A DNA stretch of 64,000 bases from Microbacterium sp. MYb45 (GCF_002979655.1 NZ_PCPG01000001.1:930001-994000), one strand, 5' to 3'; counted from the stretch's first letter, positions 16,184 to 24,847 are shown. Made by a program: numbers and translations. Notes: generated by a model not told the origin, from the sequence alone.

Positions 16184-17431
16184 ATGACCACCGTCGTCCG
16201 CAAGCTGCTGGATCTCACCGTCGAAGAGCACACGCTCACCGTCCCTCTCGTATGGGGCGATCCCGCCGACTCCCGCACCATCGACATCTTCGCGCGCGTG
16301 GTCGCCCGCGAAGGCGGTGAGACCCTCCCCTATCTGGTCTTCCTGCAGGGCGGACCGGGGCACGAAGCTCCCCGCCCGTTCCATTCTTCGACGTCGCCGG
16401 CCTGGCTGGATGAAGCTCTCGCCCACTACCGTCTGGTGCTCCTCGACCAGCGCGGAACGGGCCCCTCGACCCCGGTCGGCGATCACGATCTCGCCCGCGG
16501 CGCCGAGGCCGTGGCCGAGCACCTCACCCACCTGCGCGCCGACTCGATCGTGCGCGACTGCGAGGCGATCCGCGAACACCTGGGAGCTGCCACCTGGAGC
16601 GTGCTCGGGCAGTCCTTCGGCGGCTTCACGACGCTGGCCTACCTCTCGACGGACGCGTCCTCGCTGCAGGACGTCTTCATCACGGGCGGACTCAGCGCGA
16701 TCGGGCGCCACCCCGATGATGTGTACGCGCTCTGCTACGAGAAGATGCGCACGACATCCGAGCGTTACTACCGCCGGTTCCCGGAGCACCGCGACGCCAT
16801 GCGGCGACTCGTCGATCAGGCAGACGCCGGCGACATCGTCCTCCCCGACGGCGAGGTCGTGTCCCGCTCGCGATTGCGATCGATGGGCTCGGCCCTCGGC
16901 ACGAACGACGGCTGGCAGACCGTCTGGTCGTTGCTCGAGCGTGACCCTTCCTCCAATGCCTTCCGGCACGACCTGATGCACGCGATGCCGTTCGACGGTC
17001 GCAATCCGCTGTATTTCGCGTTCCACGAGTCCAGCTACGCCGACGGCCACGCCACCCGATGGTCGGCCGAACGCACAGAGCCCTCCGACTTCCGCGACGA
17101 CCCGACGCTCTTCACGGGCGAGCACATCCGGCGCGACTGGACCGAGACGGTTCCCGCCTTCCGCCCCTGGCGTGACGTCACCCGCGCGCTCGCGGAGTAC
17201 GAATGGCCGAGCATCTACGACGCCGAGGCGATCGCCGCGTCCGGGGCTACGGGCGCCGCTGCCGTCTATGTCGACGACGTGTACGTCCCGATGGAGTTCT
17301 CACTCGAGACAGCACGCCTGCTACCCGGCGTGAAGCTGTGGGTGACCAGCGAGCACGAGCACAACGGGCTGCGCTCGGGTCCCGTGCTGTCGCGCCTCAT
17401 CGACCTGGCGCAGGGCCGCCGCCTGCGCTGA
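16184..17431 (+). CDS. Alpha/beta hydrolase, prolyl aminopeptidase-like (S33 family)
   Basis: A 415-residue alpha/beta-hydrolase. It has the oxyanion segment LQGGPGHEAPRP, LLDQRGTGPS near residue 90, the nucleophile elbow GQSFGGF near residue 145, and a C-terminal His in SEHEHNGLRSG. GGPG and DQRG are signatures of proline iminopeptidases and relatives. The ATG at 16184 is two bases after the DUF262 stop, and a GTG at 16178 would overlap that stop, so the two genes are very likely co-translated. Whether the peptidase has any part in defence is unknown. The product stays cytosolic as no signal peptide is visible. Confidence 0.88.
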   Translation: MTTVVRKLLDLTVEEHTLTVPLVWGDPADSRTIDIFARVVAREGGETLPYLVFLQGGPGHEAPRPFHSSTSPAWLDEALAHYRLVLLDQRGTGPSTPVGDHDLARGAEAVAEHLTHLRADSIVRDCEAIREHLGAATWSVLGQSFGGFTTLAYLSTDASSLQDVFITGGLSAIGRHPDDVYALCYEKMRTTSERYYRRFPEHRDAMRRLVDQADAGDIVLPDGEVVSRSRLRSMGSALGTNDGWQTVWSLLERDPSSNAFRHDLMHAMPFDGRNPLYFAFHESSYADGHATRWSAERTEPSDFRDDPTLFTGEHIRRDWTETVPAFRPWRDVTRALAEYEWPSIYDAEAIAASGATGAAAVYVDDVYVPMEFSLETARLLPGVKLWVTSEHEHNGLRSGPVLSRLIDLAQGRRLR

Positions 17432-17486
17432 GGATCTCCGCCTCGAGGAGGATGCCGCTCTTCTCCGTCACGCCTATCCTGAAGTC

Positions 17487-17771
17487 ATGAAGGACGTGAT
17501 GGCGTGGGCGACCGTGATCATCGTGCTGGGCATGGGCCCCGCTCTGCTGATCTTCGGGATGATGCACACCTTCTCGCGGAAGCCGGTCGAGGAGAAGTAC
17601 GAGCACGTCGCCAACGGCGGCCTCGTCGGCGTCTTCGACAGCGTCTGGTCGCCCAGTGCCCATGAGGCGAACCAGGAACGCGACCGGCAGACGCAGCGGA
17701 CGGCACCGGCGCCCTCGCCCGGCGACCCGCCGAGCCGCATCGACTCCGGCCGTATCGTCATCGACGTCTGA
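17487..17771 (+). CDS. Small single-span membrane protein of unknown function
   Basis: A 94-residue protein with one N-terminal hydrophobic helix (about residues 5-27, WATVIIVLGMGPALLIFGM), a KPVEEKYEHV segment, and a Pro/Arg-rich cytosolic tail. No family is recognised. TATCCT ends exactly six bases before the ATG and there is no Shine-Dalgarno, which supports the start and suggests a leaderless mRNA. It is followed by a strong shared terminator. Confidence 0.7.
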   Translation: MKDVMAWATVIIVLGMGPALLIFGMMHTFSRKPVEEKYEHVANGGLVGVFDSVWSPSAHEANQERDRQTQRTAPAPSPGDPPSRIDSGRIVIDV

Positions 17772-17794
17772 GACCGTCCCAGAGCCCTCGAGGA

Positions 17795-17838
17795 ACGAAG
17801 AAGGCCCCACGCTCCGAGGAGCGTGGGGCCTTCTTCGT
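17795..17838. terminator. Bidirectional terminator between small membrane gene and rpmE2
   Basis: A perfect stem of about 21 bases (17795-17815 with 17818-17838) with a minimal loop lies between two convergent genes, 24 bases after one stop codon and nine bases beyond the other. Confidence 0.9.
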
Positions 17839-17846
17839 GGCAGTCG

Positions 17847-18104
17847 TTACTTGGACGAGCCGCCGAAGCCCTTGAAGCGCTGGTTGAACTTCTCGACGCG
17901 GCCGGCCGAGTCCATGATGCGCTGCTTGCCCGTGTAGAACGGGTGCGACGCGGACGAGATCTCGACATCGATGACGGGGTACTCCACGCCGTCCAGCTCG
18001 ATGGTCTTGTCGCCGGTCACGGTCGAACGGGTGAGGAACGTCTCGCCCGAGCCGAGGTCGCGGAACACGACAGCCTTGTACTCGGGGTGAATGTCAGTCT
18101 TCAT
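17847..18104 (-). CDS. rpmE2: 50S ribosomal protein L31, type B
   Basis: An 85-residue L31 paralogue. It starts with the family sequence [16 protein letters not shown] and contains [11 protein letters not shown] near residue 52. It lacks the four zinc-binding cysteines of the C+ form, so it is the zinc-independent type B. It occupies the L31 site at the subunit interface, typically when zinc is scarce. AAGGA is the Shine-Dalgarno. A -10-like TAGAAT on the minus strand (18184-18179) implies a leader of about 68 bases containing a short hairpin. I see no clear Zur box. Confidence 0.96.
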   Translation of the reverse strand: MKTDIHPEYKAVVFRDLGSGETFLTRSTVTGDKTIELDGVEYPVIDVEISSASHPFYTGKQRIMDSAGRVEKFNQRFKGFGGSSK

Positions 18105-18122
18105 GGGATTCCTTAGTTGCTG

Positions 18123-18140
18123 CCCTGGATTGTGCCAGGG
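18123..18140 (-). promoter_or_regulatory. Hairpin or operator in the rpmE2 leader
   Basis: CCCTGG (18123-18128) and CCAGGG (18135-18140) form a perfect 6-base inverted repeat with a 6-base spacer, 19 bases before the start codon. In the mRNA it would sit just ahead of the AAGGA ribosome-binding site, a typical place for r-protein feedback control. Confidence 0.4.
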
Positions 18141-18195
18141 ACGAGGGAAGTCTGCGGTGCGGAGAGCACCAAGGGTCGATTCTATCAGACCTGGA

Positions 18196-18981
18196 TCAGG
18201 ATGCTGCGCGGGCGGCGTAGCGGCCGTCTTCGCTGCTGAGCACGATGGGCATGCCGAACGTGTCGGTGAGTGCCTCGGCCGTGAGCGTCTCGGCGATCGG
18301 TCCGGCCGCGACGATCGCTCCGTCGCGAATCAGCATCACGTGCGTGAAACCCACCGGGATCTCCTCGACGTGGTGCGTCACCATCAGCATCGCCGGCGTC
18401 GTCGGCGAGGAAGCGTACCCGCTGAGCAGCGCCAGCAGCTCTTCTCGCGATCCGAGATCGAGCGAGGCGGTCGGCTCGTCCAGCAGCAGCAGCTCCGGAT
18501 CGGTCATCACGGCGCGCGCGATCTGCACGCGCTTCTGCTCGCCATCGCTCAGCGTGCCGAACGTGCGGTCCGCCAGGTGGTCGAGGCGCCAGTCGGCGAG
18601 GACACGGAGCGCGCGGCGCTCATCGATGTCCTCGTAGTTCTCGTTCCAGCGACCGAGCACCGAGTATGCGGCGGTGAGCACGGTGTTGAGGACCGTCTCA
18701 TCGCGGGGAACCCGCTTGGCCATCGCGGACGAGGCGAACCCGATGCGCGGGCGCACCTCGAACACGTCGGTGCGGCCCAGAGTCTCGCCCAGCACGGTCA
18801 CGGTGCCCGAGGTCGGATGCATGAGGGTGTCGGCCAGCTGCAGGAGGGTGGTCTTGCCTGCCCCGTTCGGTCCGAGGATCACCCATCGCTGATCGTCGTC
18901 GACCTCCCAGGTCACGTGATCGATGATGTTGCGTCCTTCACGGCGCACGACGACGTCGGTGAATTCCAGAGCGCTCGGCAT
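18196..18981 (-). CDS. ABC transporter ATP-binding protein without adjacent permease
   Basis: A 261-residue nucleotide-binding subunit with Walker [10 protein letters not shown] (about 38-46), signature LSDGEQKR, Walker [13 protein letters not shown] and the switch His in [10 protein letters not shown]. No membrane subunit gene is adjacent, so the partner is elsewhere or the protein acts in another role; the export/import direction cannot be told. TAGGCT lies exactly six bases before the ATG, indicating a leaderless transcript. It is downstream of glgA in the same orientation but has its own promoter. Confidence 0.88.
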   Translation of the reverse strand: MPSALEFTDVVVRREGRNIIDHVTWEVDDDQRWVILGPNGAGKTTLLQLADTLMHPTSGTVTVLGETLGRTDVFEVRPRIGFASSAMAKRVPRDETVLNTVLTAAYSVLGRWNENYEDIDERRALRVLADWRLDHLADRTFGTLSDGEQKRVQIARAVMTDPELLLLDEPTASLDLGSREELLALLSGYASSPTTPAMLMVTHHVEEIPVGFTHVMLIRDGAIVAAGPIAETLTAEALTDTFGMPIVLSSEDGRYAARAAS

Positions 18982-18998
18982 GGTTCCAGCCTATCGGC

Positions 18999-20183
18999 TC
19001 AGGCGGTGAGCTCCGCGTAGAGCGCGCGCGTCGTCTCCGCGATCGCGGCCCAGCTGAAGTCGTCCCGCGCGCGCTCGCGTCCGGCCTCACCGTAGGCCCG
19101 CGCGCGCTCCGGATCCATGGCGACCTCGGTGAGCACTGCGGCCAGGTCCGCCACGTAGCGCTCCGGATCCACCGGCGTGCCGGTGCCGTCCTGCAGCTGT
19201 TCGATCGGCACGAGCCGACCAGTGACGCCGTCGGACACGACCTCGGGGATGCCCCCGGTCGCGGTGCCGACGACCGCAGCGCCGCAGGCCATCGCCTCGA
19301 GGTTCACGATCCCGAGAGGTTCGTAGACGGAGGGACAGACGAAGGTCGTCGCCGCGGTGAGGATCGCCGACAGCTCATCGCGCGGCAGCATCCGCTCCAC
19401 CCAGATGACGCCTTCACGCGTCTCCTGCAGAAGCCGCACTCCCTGTTGCACCTCGGCCATGATCTCCGGAGTGTCCGGGGCGCCGGCGCACAGGACGAGC
19501 TGCACCTCGGGCGGCAGGAGTCGGGCGGCCTGCAGCAGATACGGCAGACCCTTCTGCCGCGTGATCCGGCCGACGAACACGACGGAGGGACGTGCGGGAT
19601 CCATTCCGATCGACCGGAGGAACTCCGCGTCCTGCACCGGGCGCCAGCGTTCGACGTCGATACCGTTGTGGATCACGCGGACCTTCGCAGGGTCCACCTG
19701 CGGATAGCTGCGGAGGATGTCGGCGCGCATGCCGGCGCTCACCGCGATCACCGCGGCGGCGTTCTCGTAGGCGAGTCGCTCGATGCCGCTGGAGATCGCG
19801 TACCCGCCACCCAGCTGCTCGGCCTTCCATGGGCGGAGGGGCTCCAGGCTGTGCGCGGTGAGAACGTGCGGGATGCCGTGAAGCTGCGAGGCCAGGTGGC
19901 CGGCGAAGTTCGCGTACCAGGTGTGACTGTGGACGAGGTCGGCGTCGGCGATGGCGGCGACGATCTCGAGGTCTGTCCCCAGCGTCTGGAGCGCGGGGTT
20001 CGCTCCGGTGAGTTCCGCAGGCGTGCGATAGGCGAAGGTACCGGGTTCGTCGCGGGTCGCCCCGAACGCACGCACCCGCACGTCGACGTGCTCTCGAAGC
20101 GCGGCGACGAGTTCCGCCACATGCACTCCGGCACCGCCGTAGACCTCGGGCGGGTACTCCTTCGTGATCATTTCGACTCGCAT
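18999..20183 (-). CDS. glgA: ADP-glucose-dependent alpha-glucosyltransferase, GlgA/GlgM type
   Basis: A 394-residue GT4-type glycosyltransferase. It begins MITKEYPPEVYGGAGVH rather than the KTGGL form of classical GT5 glycogen synthases. The C-terminal domain has FVGRITRQKG and YEPLGIVNLEAMACG, including the E-x7-E pattern that binds the nucleotide sugar. Its size and its divergent position beside glgC match mycobacterial Rv1212c, which is now regarded as GlgM making alpha-maltose-1-phosphate from ADP-glucose. Either glycogen elongation or the maltose-1-phosphate route is possible. TAGCGT six bases before the ATG indicates a leaderless message. Confidence 0.9.
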   Translation of the reverse strand: MRVEMITKEYPPEVYGGAGVHVAELVAALREHVDVRVRAFGATRDEPGTFAYRTPAELTGANPALQTLGTDLEIVAAIADADLVHSHTWYANFAGHLASQLHGIPHVLTAHSLEPLRPWKAEQLGGGYAISSGIERLAYENAAAVIAVSAGMRADILRSYPQVDPAKVRVIHNGIDVERWRPVQDAEFLRSIGMDPARPSVVFVGRITRQKGLPYLLQAARLLPPEVQLVLCAGAPDTPEIMAEVQQGVRLLQETREGVIWVERMLPRDELSAILTAATTFVCPSVYEPLGIVNLEAMACGAAVVGTATGGIPEVVSDGVTGRLVPIEQLQDGTGTPVDPERYVADLAAVLTEVAMDPERARAYGEAGRERARDDFSWAAIAETTRALYAELTA

Positions 20184-20229
20184 GTCTGAACGCTAGTACA
20201 GCGGCCGGGAACGCATCTATGGTGGAGCC
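20184..20229. promoter_or_regulatory. Divergent leaderless promoters of glgA and glgC
   Basis: Only 46 bases separate the two start codons. TAGCGT (20195-20190, minus) is six bases before the glgA ATG, and TATGGT (20218-20223, plus) is six bases before the glgC ATG. The -35 region of each promoter must overlap the other promoter. Confidence 0.7.
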
Positions 20230-21471
20230 ATGTCCGCTCCAAAGAAGGTCTTCGGGATCATCCTCGCCGGCGGCGAGGGCAAGCGCCTCATGCCGCTCAC
20301 GGCGGATCGCGCGAAACCCGCAGTGCCGTTCGGCGGACAGTATCGCCTGATCGATTTCGCCATCTCGAACCTCATCAACTCCGGCCTACGGCAGATCGTC
20401 GTGCTGACGCAGTACAAGTCGCACAGCCTCGACCGGCACATCTCGCAGACCTGGCGGATGTCGGCGCTCCTCGACTCATACGTGACCTCGGTCCCCGCGC
20501 AGCAGCGACTCGGCAAGCGGTGGTTCTCGGGATCCGCCGACGCGATCCTGCAGAGCATGAACCTGATCAATGATGAGAAGCCCGACATCGTCGTGGTCAT
20601 CGGCGCCGACCACGTGTACCGGATGGACTTCCGGCAGATGCTGGAGGCCCACATCGAATCCGGTGCGAAGGCGACCGTCGCCGGGATCCGCCAGCCCCTC
20701 GCCCTGGCTTCGCAGTTCGGGGTGATCGATGCCGATGCCGAGTCCGGGCGCATCAAGCAGTTCTTGGAGAAGCCGACCGACATCGCCGGCCTCGAGGATT
20801 CGCCGCACGAGGTGCTCGCCTCGATGGGGAACTACATCTTCGATGCCGACGCACTCATTGCCGCCGTCGAGGCCGACGGCGAGTCGCCGACCTCCGGGCA
20901 CGACATGGGCGGCGACATCGTCCCGTACTTCGTCGACCGCGGCGAGGCCGGTTACTACGACATGAAGCAGAACGATGTGCCCGGCTCCTCCCCGCGCGAT
21001 CGTTCCTACTGGCGGGACGTGGGGACGATCGACTCGTTCTTCGACGCGCACCGCGACCTGATCTCGACCCTGCCCGTGTTCAACCTCTACAACATGGAGT
21101 GGCCGATCCACTCGCAAGCGGTCAACTCGCCGCCCGCGAAGTTCGTGCGGGACTCGGTCGGGCGCATCGGGAATGCGATCGACTCGATCGTCTCGCTCGG
21201 ATCGGTCCTGTCCGGCACCCATCTGGAACGCAGTGTGGTCGGCCCCTGGACGCTCGCCGGCGGCGGCTCGACCATCACGGACTCGGTGGTTTTCGACCAC
21301 GTCCAGGTGGGACAGGGCGCGCGCATCCATCGGGCGATCCTCGACAAGAACGTGGTGCTGGCCGACGGGGCGACGGTGGGCGTCGATCGCGAGCGGGACC
21401 TCGCACGGGGTTTCACCGTGACGGAGTCCGGCATCACCGTCGTCGGCAAGGGCGTTTTCATCGAACGCTGA
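20230..21471 (+). CDS. glgC: Glucose-1-phosphate adenylyltransferase
   Basis: Makes ADP-glucose from ATP and glucose-1-phosphate, the committed step to glycogen. The 413-residue protein has the N-terminal nucleotidyltransferase motif LAGGEGKRLMPLT with AKPAVPFGG, GSADAILQSM near residue 102, and a C-terminal left-handed beta-helix (SIVSLGSVLSG, VVGPWTLAGG). It is allosterically controlled in the family. The ATG at 20230 is six bases after TATGGT. Together with the divergent glucosyltransferase it forms a minimal glucan-storage locus; branching and debranching genes are not in this window. Confidence 0.96.
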   Translation: MSAPKKVFGIILAGGEGKRLMPLTADRAKPAVPFGGQYRLIDFAISNLINSGLRQIVVLTQYKSHSLDRHISQTWRMSALLDSYVTSVPAQQRLGKRWFSGSADAILQSMNLINDEKPDIVVVIGADHVYRMDFRQMLEAHIESGAKATVAGIRQPLALASQFGVIDADAESGRIKQFLEKPTDIAGLEDSPHEVLASMGNYIFDADALIAAVEADGESPTSGHDMGGDIVPYFVDRGEAGYYDMKQNDVPGSSPRDRSYWRDVGTIDSFFDAHRDLISTLPVFNLYNMEWPIHSQAVNSPPAKFVRDSVGRIGNAIDSIVSLGSVLSGTHLERSVVGPWTLAGGGSTITDSVVFDHVQVGQGARIHRAILDKNVVLADGATVGVDRERDLARGFTVTESGITVVGKGVFIER

Positions 21472-21518
21472 CGCCGTCATGGCGCATCGGCCCGCCAGGT
21501 GATCGATAGGCTCGTCGG

Positions 21519-22154
21519 GTGACCGCTGCGCGCTTCCTCGTCGTCCTCGATGCCGACTCCACCCTGATCCGCAACGAGGTGATCGAGCTGCTCGCCGACG
21601 AGGCCGGGCGCCGCGCGGAGGTGCAGGCGGCCACGGAGGCGGCCATGCGCGGCGAAGTCGACTTCTCCACGAGCCTTCGTTCCCGGGTCGCGGCCCTTCA
21701 GGGCGTGCCGGTCTCGGCATTCGAGCGGGTACGTGCACGGATCGAACCGACGCCCGGAGTTCGCGATCTCACCGCCGCCGTCCACGACCGCGGCGGTGTC
21801 GTCGGAGTCGTGTCCGGGGGGTTTCACGAGATCCTCGACCACATCGCGCCGGGGCTCGGAGTCGACCGGTGGCGCGCCAATCGCCTCGAAATCGCCGATG
21901 GGGAGCTCGCCGGTCGTGTCGACGGCGACATCGTCGACGGCGCGGTCAAGGCCACCTCGCTCCAGGAATGGGCGGCCGAGCTGGGCGTACCGTCGCACGC
22001 GACGATCGCGATCGGCGACGGCGCGAACGACCTGCAGATGATGGCGGTCGCCGGACTCGGCCTTGCCTTCAACGCGAAGCCCGCGGTTCGCGAAGCCGCG
22101 AGCCTCGTCATCGGACCGCAGGATCTGTCCGAGGTCATCGCGCTGCTCCCGTAG
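21519..22154 (+). CDS. serB: Phosphoserine phosphatase
   Basis: HAD-superfamily phosphatase for the last step of serine synthesis, phosphoserine to serine. In the 211-residue protein the DxDST nucleophile motif is VLDADSTL (about 9-16), motif II is VVSGGFHE, the Lys is in AVKATSL, and motif IV is IGDGANDLQMM. There is no N-terminal ACT domain, so this is the short form. The GTG start at 21519 is placed by TAGGCT exactly six bases upstream and by the close position of motif I. Confidence 0.93.
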   Translation: MTAARFLVVLDADSTLIRNEVIELLADEAGRRAEVQAATEAAMRGEVDFSTSLRSRVAALQGVPVSAFERVRARIEPTPGVRDLTAAVHDRGGVVGVVSGGFHEILDHIAPGLGVDRWRANRLEIADGELAGRVDGDIVDGAVKATSLQEWAAELGVPSHATIAIGDGANDLQMMAVAGLGLAFNAKPAVREAASLVIGPQDLSEVIALLP

Positions 22155-22197
22155 CCGAGACCTGGTGAATGTCGGTCGCCGCAGCTAGCGTCGGCTC

Positions 22198-22893
22198 ATG
22201 GACATCATCCTCATCCCCGGACTCTGGCTCGACGCCGCGAGCTGGAACGACGTGATCCCCGCTCTCGAACGGGCAGGGCACCGCGTGCACGCCCTCACCA
22301 TGCCAGGGCTCGGCGAGCCCGCGGCCGCCACCTCCGATGTTGGCATCGCGGACTGGGTCGACGCCGCGGTCGCCGCAGTCGATGAGGTCGACGGCGATGT
22401 CGTGGTCGTCGGACACAGCGGAGGTGGCAACGTCGCATGGGGTGTCGCCGATGCGCGCCCCGACCGCGTGAGCCGAGTGATCTTCGTCGACACCGTCCCT
22501 CCTCCGCCCGGAAACGGGATCAGCGAATTCCCGATCGTCGACGGGGTCGTCCCGTTCCCCGGCTGGGACTTCTTCGAGGATGAAGACGTGCACGACCTCG
22601 ACGAGGCCACACGCGCACTCACAGCGCCGCTCACGTCGAGCGTCCCCGCACGCGTGCCGACCGACGGCATCGCCCTCACCGACCCCGCGCGCTATCGAGT
22701 GCCCGTCACACTGCTCATGGGCGATCTGGATCAGGCGACGTTCGAGGGGCTGATCGACCAGTGGGGCCCATTCGGCGAGGAGTACCGCGCGATCGAGGAT
22801 GCGGAGGTCATCCGGATCGGCTCCGCCCACTGGCCGCAGTTCACCGTGCCGGATCGCCTCGGCGAACTCCTCACCGCAGCGATCTCGCGCTGA
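22198..22893 (+). CDS. Alpha/beta fold hydrolase
   Basis: A 231-residue alpha/beta-hydrolase. The first strand IILIPGLWLDAASW carries the oxyanion region, the nucleophile elbow is GHSGGGNVAW (about 80-89), and a late His lies in GSAHWPQFTVPDRL. The substrate is unknown; the sequence is in the broad EstA/MhpC-like group. TAGCGT lies six bases before the ATG, so this gene probably has its own leaderless promoter rather than being transcribed from serB. Confidence 0.87.
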   Translation: MDIILIPGLWLDAASWNDVIPALERAGHRVHALTMPGLGEPAAATSDVGIADWVDAAVAAVDEVDGDVVVVGHSGGGNVAWGVADARPDRVSRVIFVDTVPPPPGNGISEFPIVDGVVPFPGWDFFEDEDVHDLDEATRALTAPLTSSVPARVPTDGIALTDPARYRVPVTLLMGDLDQATFEGLIDQWGPFGEEYRAIEDAEVIRIGSAHWPQFTVPDRLGELLTAAISR

Positions 22894-22908
22894 TCGAACG
22901 GCGTGGGG

Positions 22909-23619
22909 TCAGTGCCCCATGCCGAGACCACCGTCGACGGGGATGACCGCACCAGAGATGTACCCGGCGTCGTCGCCCGCGAGCCAGGTCACGACGCCCG
23001 CGACCTCGTCGGGAGTGGCGAATCGTCCGGCCGGGATGTTCGCCTTGTACTGCTTCTGCGTCTCTTCCGGGAGCTCGGCCGTCATGTCGGTCTCGATGAA
23101 TCCCGGGGCGACGACGTTGGCGGTGATCCCCCGCGCGCCGAGTTCGCGGGTGATCGAGCGGGCGAACCCGACGAGCGCGCTCTTCGACGCGGAGTAATTG
23201 ACCTGACCCGCGGAACCGTAGAGCCCCACGACACTCGAGATCAGGATGATGCGGCCGAAACGCGCGCGGAGCATACCCTTCGAGGCGCGCTTGACGACGC
23301 GGAACGTGCCGCCGAGGTTCGTCGCGACCACGCTGTCGAAGTCGTCTTCGCTCATGCGGAGGAGCAGCGTGTCCTTCGTGATACCGGCGTTCGCGACAAC
23401 GATCTCGACCGGGCCGAGCTGCTGCTCCACCTCGGTGAACGCCGCGTCGAGAGCCGCGGCGTCGGTCACATCCGCACGGACGGTGAGCGTCCCCTCCGGC
23501 CCTTCGCCGCTGCGGGCGGTGACGGCGACCCGGTACCCGTCGCGCACGAAGCGCTCTGCGATGGCGCGGCCGATGCCGCGATTGCCGCCGGTGACGAGGA
23601 CGACGCGCTCAGCACTCAT
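22909..23619 (-). CDS. fabG: 3-oxoacyl-ACP reductase (FabG-like SDR)
   Basis: NADPH-dependent short-chain dehydrogenase of 236 residues, the second step of each fatty-acid elongation cycle. The cofactor motif is TGGNRGIGRA near residue 8, NAG is present (VVANAG), and the catalytic Ser-Tyr-Lys set lies in ISSVVGLYGSAGQVNYSASKSAL (broken here only by the family loop). It ends with the GGLGMGH C-terminus. The ATG at 23619 is chosen over a GTG nine bases upstream because AGGAG lies eight bases before it. It is unlinked to the fabD-fabF operon; other SDR roles remain possible. Confidence 0.88.
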   Translation of the reverse strand: MSAERVVLVTGGNRGIGRAIAERFVRDGYRVAVTARSGEGPEGTLTVRADVTDAAALDAAFTEVEQQLGPVEIVVANAGITKDTLLLRMSEDDFDSVVATNLGGTFRVVKRASKGMLRARFGRIILISSVVGLYGSAGQVNYSASKSALVGFARSITRELGARGITANVVAPGFIETDMTAELPEETQKQYKANIPAGRFATPDEVAGVVTWLAGDDAGYISGAVIPVDGGLGMGH

Positions 23620-23782
23620 GGGGGACACTCCTGATCTGGCCGGTCGGCCCGCGGTCCCGGGCCGTCATCGATCCTATCGACCATGCCGCTGCCGGCTGCG
23701 CCCGCGTGCCGGGTCGGCTGCATCCTGGTGTTTGACAGACGGGGACGCTGCTGGAACCCTGATCGAGACGAAAGGCTTCATC

Positions 23783-24448
23783 GTGAGCGACAACCGCATC
23801 CCCTCTCCCGGTGGCGAGCCGCCGTTGACACCGCCTCCTCCGCCCGCCGCCCCCACTGCCACGCCGGCGCTTCCCGCCGAACCGGTACGGCCCGGTCCGC
23901 AGCCGACACAGAGCCACCCGGGAGCCGCGCCGACCTATGCGCCTCCGGCGTACCCGGCCTACGGCGCGCAGCCGGCCGCGGCACCGCAGCCGGGATACGC
24001 TCCACCGCCCGCACCGCCCGGTTATGCCTCCCCAGCCGACTACGCCGCGCCCGCCTCTCAGCCCGGCTTCGCCACTCCGGTACAGCCCGGCTACGCCCCG
24101 CCTGCCTCTCAACCCGGTTACGGCGCCTACCCGAGCGGGGGGTATCCCGCCGCCGCGTCTCGCCCCACCAGTCCGCTGGCTGTCACCTCACTCATCTGCG
24201 GCATCGCCGGGCTCGTCCTGATCTGGGCCATCATCCCGGTGCTGGCCTCTCTCGCGGCCGTCATCACGGGGCACATGGCGCTCGGACAGATCAAGCGCCA
24301 ACCCGGAGTCGGCGGGCGTGGGCTCGCCATCGCCGGTCTCATCCTCGGCTACGCGGTGGTCGCGATCGGTGCGTTCACGATCGTCAGCACCATCATCAGC
24401 TTCCTGTTCGTCGGGGTGTTCACCCTGCCGTTCCTGTTCTCGAGCTGA
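23783..24448 (+). CDS. DUF4190 domain membrane protein with Pro/Tyr-rich N-terminus
   Basis: A 221-residue protein. The first 135 or so residues are low complexity, rich in Pro, Ala, Gln, Gly and Tyr, with repeated QPGYAPP-like units. Two transmembrane helices follow (about 140-165 and 180-215), separated by the DUF4190 hallmark TGHMALGQIKRQPGVGGRGLAIAGL. The function is unknown; such proteins may sit at the envelope with a disordered cytosolic arm. The GTG start is supported by GAAAGG seven bases upstream, the same signal as for aceE. An earlier in-frame reading is a shadow over the fabG promoter. Confidence 0.85.
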   Translation: MSDNRIPSPGGEPPLTPPPPPAAPTATPALPAEPVRPGPQPTQSHPGAAPTYAPPAYPAYGAQPAAAPQPGYAPPPAPPGYASPADYAAPASQPGFATPVQPGYAPPASQPGYGAYPSGGYPAAASRPTSPLAVTSLICGIAGLVLIWAIIPVLASLAAVITGHMALGQIKRQPGVGGRGLAIAGLILGYAVVAIGAFTIVSTIISFLFVGVFTLPFLFSS

Positions 24449-24499
24449 GTCGCCGAACGGCACGCCGGGAGGGCTGCACCGGCGTAGGCTTGAGACATC

Positions 24500-24847
24500 G
24501 TGAAGAACGCGCGTCAAGTCCCGGCCGTCACCTCACTGCCGCAGTCTCCGCGGGATGAGGCTGATCATCGTGTGCGCCGTTATGCCTTGACGATGACCAT
24601 CCGCATCGTGTGCTTCGGGCTCATGGTGTTCGTGCAGCCGTACGGCTGGTACACGTGGGTATTCGGGATCGCGGCCGCCGTACTGCCCTACATCGCGGTC
24701 GTCTTCGCGAACGCGGGAAGCGACAGCACTGAGGCCACAGCCGAGTCTCCGGTGCGCGAGCTCGACACCCCTCGACCTGCTCCGATCGAGACCGAAGCTC
24801 CGGCTCCGCAGGTGTTCACGATCCACGAAGGCCCGAAAGACCGATGA
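24500..24847 (+). CDS. DUF3099 family membrane protein
   Basis: A 115-residue protein with two hydrophobic helices (about residues 31-48 and 53-70; TIRIVCFGLMVFVQPYGWYTW is characteristic) and a Pro-rich acidic tail, matching actinobacterial DUF3099. The function is unknown. The GTG start at 24500 sits nine bases after TAGGCT and lacks a good Shine-Dalgarno. Its stop overlaps the next gene by ATGA, so it is the first gene of an operon ending in the SURF1-family gene. Confidence 0.8.
   Translation: MKNARQVPAVTSLPQSPRDEADHRVRRYALTMTIRIVCFGLMVFVQPYGWYTWVFGIAAAVLPYIAVVFANAGSDSTEATAESPVRELDTPRPAPIETEAPAPQVFTIHEGPKDR

Noticed and set aside
16184..17431. Toxin-antitoxin interpretation of the DUF262/S33 pair
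   Set aside because: Both proteins are large enzymes (667 and 415 residues) without toxin or antitoxin domains, and no small partner gene is present.
23783..24200. Tandem repeat or CRISPR-like array suggested by repeated CCCGG-TACG-type units
   Set aside because: The repetition is at the protein level (QPGYAPP-like units) in the disordered arm of the DUF4190 protein, with irregular spacing and no conserved DNA repeat.
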